Below, piece by piece: positions 62,501 through 64,000 of a stretch of 64,000 bases of DNA (position 1 is the first letter of the stretch; each line of letters starts with the position of its first letter). Location: assembly GCF_002831585.1 (NCBI RefSeq), contig NZ_CP025113.1, positions 4,293,001 through 4,357,000 of the forward strand, written 5' to 3'. The position numbers and the translations under genes are program-made. The notes under the pieces were generated by a model. That model saw nothing but the letters and a program-made list of their open reading frames with translations. It was not told the origin of the DNA and did not search any database. The DNA comes from Bradyrhizobium sp. SK17. Its GTDB lineage: Bacteria > Pseudomonadota > Alphaproteobacteria > Rhizobiales > Xanthobacteraceae.

Positions 62501-64000
62501 GGCGTCAGCGTCGTGCGCACCGGAACGGGCGACCTCGAGATTCTCGCTGGCGGCAATTACGACCAGCAGTCCGCATTCGGGGTCTATACCGCCGGCACCG
62601 CCATCAAGGAGACCGGGACCGCGGCCAACGATCCCTATAACCTCGATCGCGGCAGATTGCCCGATGGCACGATGCTGGGTTCGGCGAACGCCAACTATCA
62701 GGCGACGCTCGGCGCGGAGCGGATGTACTACCCCGAGCATGGCGGCGATTTCGTTCTGGTCGCGCAAGGTGATGTCAGGGGTACACTGCTGGGCCGAACT
62801 ACCGCGATCGGATCCTGGCTGTGGCGCCAGGGTGGCTCGGAGATCGATCAGCGGACCGCCTGGGGCATCAATTTCGGCAGCTATACGGTCGATCAGATCC
62901 AGGATCCAAGCAGGTTGTCGTTGGGACTGTCCGCGTTCTCCGGCCTCGGCGCGCTTGGCGGCGGCAATGTGACGGTGCAAGCGGGAGGCACGGTGGGCGA
63001 TGCAGGCCGTGGCGTCGTCATCGCCGTCGGCGGCAGCGGCTGTGTGATGGCCGATGGCAGCCTCGCGCAGACCGGCGGCGGTTCGCTGTCGGTGAAGGCC
63101 GGCGATATCGGCACCGGCGGCAATCAGTTCGTCAATCTGCGCGGACGCACGGATATCGCAACGGGAGACTTCGGCAGCCTGACGGCGTCGAACGTCCGTA
63201 ACGACGGCGGCTCGGATCCTCGGCCGATCAATCCGTTGACGCCGTATTCGATGACGACGCTCGCGGGCGGAGACTTCGCGCCGGGCGACAGCGTGATCGA
63301 CATCCGCGCGCGCGGCGATCTCGCTGTGGGAACGATTCTCGATCCCGGCCGTGTCGGTGTCACCGGCTTGACCGCCGTGGACAATGGCGGCTCCGCCGCG
63401 AGCTGGTTCTCGCTATGGACCGGGACCACCGCGCTCGACATGTTCGCGGCCGGTGGTTCGCTCTCGCCGGGCAGCGGCCCGCGTTCCTCCCACTTCCTGC
63501 CGTCGATCGTGCATGCGGTCGCCGCGAACGGAAGTATCTACGGCCTCGGCGGAGGATTCCTGCTGCCGTCATCGAGCGGCTCGTTCGAGGTTCTCGCGCA
63601 AGGATCGATCTTCGGCAACATGCAGGAGACCGGCCTTCTGACGACTCCGACGTCGGGTCTGGCGACACCGTTCAAGCCGGGCTGGGCAACCTTGACCGAT
63701 GGAATGAATGTGACCAACTCCAACTATTGGGGCGACCCCAAGGCGATAACCGACCAGGTCAACGGTGCGCAGAACGTCTACACTTACGCGGACGGCGGAC
63801 AGCCCTTCGTCTTCGACGCAAACACGGTGAAGGACAGGGCCGTACCGGCTCAAAGCGATCCGTCGCGCATCTATGCAGTGAACGGCGATATCACGGGCAT
63901 CACCTATGGCGAGATCCTGACAAACAAACAGATCGTTGCCGGTACCACCATCAATATCGTGTCGTATCAGGCGGCCAGGCCGCTGCGGATGCTGGCGGGC
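53531..64000 (+). CDS. Giant two-partner-secretion filamentous haemagglutinin-like adhesin (truncated by window edge)
   Basis: One uninterrupted frame of 3490 codons runs from ATG 53531 to the last base with no stop. Signal peptide about 1-35 (LFGSVSVAALLANAPVNA). An Ala/Gln-rich helical stretch at 44-98 precedes the TPS secretion domain (about 125-340; ILNWNSFNVG, LNRVVGSTAPSQILGNI, and NQNGIIFG at 203-210 for the usual NPNG). The remainder is beta-helix repeat sequence with recurring GSVIDVSG-like units. An in-frame ATG at 53504 is an alternative start. TpsA proteins are exported by a TpsB barrel, which would lie beyond the edge. The gene follows the ECF/FecR cascade. Confidence 0.9.
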   Translation, partial: MVPRFSSSLSRATIRAALFGSVSVAALLANAPVNARPFGSAWTASPSAAAMAASQSTAQDAAAAAKQGQDAMTRATRAIQAMQGLQNAARSAAQASQRSVTLPQVAVPNGLAPGGLQGAQGWQGANAPTQAIDATGQTQVGIRQTRAQAILNWNSFNVGARTTLTFDQQGNANWVALNRVVGSTAPSQILGNIKADGSVYVINQNGIIFGGASQVNVGSLIASSAGITDTQFLTNGIYAQQAGGQYVPSFTGARGAVRVEAGALISTNAPSSVTQGGGFVLLMGTEVSNAGSISAPRGQVQLAAGNDFLLRPGYSTDANQASTTRGNEISPIVRDAIAAVGNSGLIFAQQGDITLAGRSIAQDGVLVATSSVNTRGTIHLLNAASDAAGSITLGSGSLTTILPELDSSETALDSQRSQLVADSTAFTHTPVANAQFDNLSRLSDRLDQGRIEIVSGGTVTFKDSSITQAQGGQVAVSASHRVFAESGSVIDVSGVRGVLLPMSSNNLLINVQGNELRDSPGNRDADYLKNADIWIDARDLVLVPAGSGGYATDRYYTPGGLLEVSGYLANSAHRIGEWVAVGGTVTLAGPEVVAQKGAVFDVSGGSLSYQGGYVLTSNLLGADGRLYSIGQARADTTYYGLGAGFIREHKLGGKVAPSLTEVWANPFGKGRLTSRWEDGYTIGRDAGSLVLSTPTAVFEADILADVVTGSRQTTERPDGIADGYKLSQNVAPLQGKLALGGYSGIGLTAASDARVVFGRTAGITDTLNASSALPDDRIGTALFNSDALNAAKLGGLNVASSKQIVVDAPLELAPGAQVTLAAPHLELDADVTAHGGSVTLTNLMHALLGQGQNEQWWALNDANGKAQVTIGEKVTVDLSGLWSNGLTGADTSGQAHLDGGNFTVSTTGGITLASGSLIDVSSGGAILSSGKTIGGKGGNVSLIANDYSHLAWTQFFTNPLILDGTIRSYGFAGGGTLTLNAGQEIAIGEAVADALVLDPAIFQSGFTAYNISSNTGIQIGEGTRVDAAVPVYRFTEGSFTAATGSLVADAAELWTPPRFTIDPFKHSATQRVGADVTFSSLHDFTLAKGASINVDPGRSVSIYANRQTVIDGTIMAPAGNILITSLQDAPGDNRYNMGYGEFSLTRSFWIGDDAVLDVSARDAVSRDARGVSYAAVPDGGTIRIGGTGALDSDGYPVVSDAFVIVRPGALIDASGTAALVDVLNGNRYVPTLAASDGGAISLYSSFGMALDGTLRAASGGSGASGGTLNLTMSSRGYAVGQPNANAPYATGNLPEAFQRSRDITLVQYAPGSGLSADLSPGEADPALKFGRTVIGVDQVEKGSFGSLSLYTRDLLVFDGNVDLSLSRSLHLSSGVIAAAPDAPNSTIRLSAPYVRLDGVYDAAKAQAQIGYSPGINDLHVRNPADGGNFTVAGDLVDVYGNVQFGATGKQGSGSVDLGRPISVAFDARGFHQVTLQSSGDIRFGNGGLDVENLALTADQIYPLSGAVAIIKVGNRPGGNNSVYDSDARLVIRRNDDETPAVPASVFGDLVFIAANIDQGGVVRAPLGRVWFNNYQSLANTLAQSNITFRSGSITSASAAGLIMPFGGTSDGITYQGADGTLHNLASASYDDHTSSVKIASGVSINATSFIGEVGAVIDLTGGGTLTGAGFVSGRGGSVDVLKTALVNANPVNSYSAAGNKVYAIVPGSADKYAPVIATNGAGDPVIGQQITLPSGVPGVPAGTYTLLPSSYALVPGGYRVELGVTGTTVTPAVTAGNGSVVTSGYLGVANTGILDALPTRVILTSGQTARLYSQYNETSYADFERAQAATFGGFRPRLPEDGKVLDITLRPSSDGSNPLSFAGAALFDGAKGGIDGTLIIRPSFTTTGPAVLDITAPGVTPIAGHVSISSADINAFKAPTLLLGGTSVYFTDDNPGAGAKIYFDGSSTASVNLLDGTIVSAGQVFLVGNTINIASGATVDTRGLGNSLVDSTLGYVYSNIGPYTSANPDQSPAVLAVANGWFQFLDAVGPGKISIASGASLLTDGSVVLAAPGGLTMGDVNFGARYLNVTQAQVNVGTEAALAAALAAGHLPTGWNLTQSVLDKLLRPSTTAGTPALEQLIITASGAFNLIGSVDLDITRQGGASSDSLKFVLNTPAIYGLGAAGDTASITADTLVWNGIRTGSGTTTSPYGNQAPGAVLPSGPGTGAGHLAINASEILFGYDASLSKTTDGATLSRLALGFSDVTLTAARSITSNSNGTLKVGLSQDGSGILQGGALTIATPLITASNGSKLDVSAGAAIRLVGVAGAAPADTRGVTDLGGTLSFTGDSVLVDTAFALPSGKLTLNATHDIVLGANATLDLSGRSIAFFDVTKFSWGGDLILSSASGNIIQNAGSVIDVSAVSNAAGSITARAIDAAHGQVSFAGTLKGSSTGDYDSGQFAVAAQNFGDFAALNAKLNVGGFFSARGFDLRQGSLGIGDGVNARTVTISVDQGSLTVDGRIDASGAKPGTIRLSARDDLRLTSNAVLDVHSNVLQTDSYGAPIEANNTAHVELTTTRGTMTLAAGATIDMTSPDGVARGKLELNAPRRGGTGGDGAGANDIAIDARGPLNIRGASSIAMNGFRTYDLPDGSTIDQAYLDGLNDDSTAFISAALQNADLRNRLAGLAAYGSAYHLRPGVTIASDGALSTKGDLDLSGYRYGPNADPAVRGSGEPGVLVVRAAGDLKINGSITDGFAPPAASPDAVETLMQNATVGAGGYVVKLSGTTLGTGSVIPATAKVNMWLEYTATAPALDRRINVTPSSDHPLPVDVVLSQQFKITLNLTIKPTLRGGNIYGPDGSVLYRDGELLEGTVTWPAGSKISAGVYFDGAGANRLLGSGIFFVPMKLPPNTDLTLFRGYTFRQDVDLPVGFVLPQGTVVSMLTGPGDRQIWAIAPMLAPGMQSWSMRLVGGADLASADGRTLQTADALAGSGNVVLNDPFSVTINKPTTPGVSVVRTGTGDLEILAGGNYDQQSAFGVYTAGTAIKETGTAANDPYNLDRGRLPDGTMLGSANANYQATLGAERMYYPEHGGDFVLVAQGDVRGTLLGRTTAIGSWLWRQGGSEIDQRTAWGINFGSYTVDQIQDPSRLSLGLSAFSGLGALGGGNVTVQAGGTVGDAGRGVVIAVGGSGCVMADGSLAQTGGGSLSVKAGDIGTGGNQFVNLRGRTDIATGDFGSLTASNVRNDGGSDPRPINPLTPYSMTTLAGGDFAPGDSVIDIRARGDLAVGTILDPGRVGVTGLTAVDNGGSAASWFSLWTGTTALDMFAAGGSLSPGSGPRSSHFLPSIVHAVAANGSIYGLGGGFLLPSSSGSFEVLAQGSIFGNMQETGLLTTPTSGLATPFKPGWATLTDGMNVTNSNYWGDPKAITDQVNGAQNVYTYADGGQPFVFDANTVKDRAVPAQSDPSRIYAVNGDITGITYGEILTNKQIVAGTTINIVSYQAARPLRMLAG

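Overview
The window is GC-rich DNA with dense, ATGA-overlapped operons. Its gene content (two Urt-type ABC systems, a HutF-route histidine pathway, CoA-linked catabolism, FecI/FecR control of a giant adhesin) and its short palindromic intergenic repeats point to an alphaproteobacterium of the Rhizobiales, most likely Bradyrhizobium or a close relative. That assignment rests on recognition, not on a search. No rRNA, tRNA, CRISPR array, insertion sequence or phage gene was seen. No gene-free stretch exceeds 300 bases.

Layout. (1) 1-1245: a carboxymuconolactone-decarboxylase-family gene, cut by the left edge, divergent from an AraC-type regulator. (2) 1256-12535: a formamide/urea module. A very large sensor kinase whose N-terminal half is an NCS1-type permease, plus its LuxR-type response regulator, face a urtABCDE-like ABC transporter operon that runs into formamidase fmdA and fmdB. 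A 134-bp terminal-inverted-repeat element sits between urtD and urtE. (3) 12546-21820: histidine utilisation. hutF-hutC and a nitrate/taurine-type ABC transporter run leftward and hutI-hutH-hutU run rightward from a 20-bp perfect palindrome, the probable HutC operator. (4) 21864-37161: a CoA-dependent catabolic region with two acyl-CoA dehydrogenases (one a tandem fusion), an enoyl-CoA hydratase, two class III CoA-transferases, a Rieske oxygenase with its reductase, a thiolase/DUF35 pair, GntR and MarR regulators, a HicB-like small protein, and two binding proteins without permeases.

(5) 37436-50898: an aliphatic-amide regulon. AmiC (cytoplasmic amide sensor) and AmiR (ANTAR antiterminator) lie just upstream of a strong intrinsic terminator placed in the leader of a second urtABCDE-like transporter. 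That operon continues into amidase amiE, a free-standing NCS1 permease, an alpha/beta hydrolase, and a CbbQ/NorQ AAA ATPase with a CbbO/NorD von Willebrand protein. (6) 51025-64000: a cell-surface-signalling locus of the VreA-VreI-VreR type: an STN-domain protein without beta-barrel, an ECF sigma factor and a FecR-like anti-sigma. It is followed by an open reading frame of at least 3490 codons for a two-partner-secretion adhesin that runs off the right edge.

How it fits together. Regions 2, 3 and 5 all release ammonia from small nitrogen compounds (formamide or urea, histidine, short amides). Regions 2 and 5 are parallel designs, each pairing a Urt-type importer and an amide hydrolase with an NCS1 membrane module, which is fused to a kinase in one and free in the other. 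The most unusual items are the permease-kinase, the amide regulon with its attenuator and MoxR/VWA pair, and the surface-signalling/adhesin locus.
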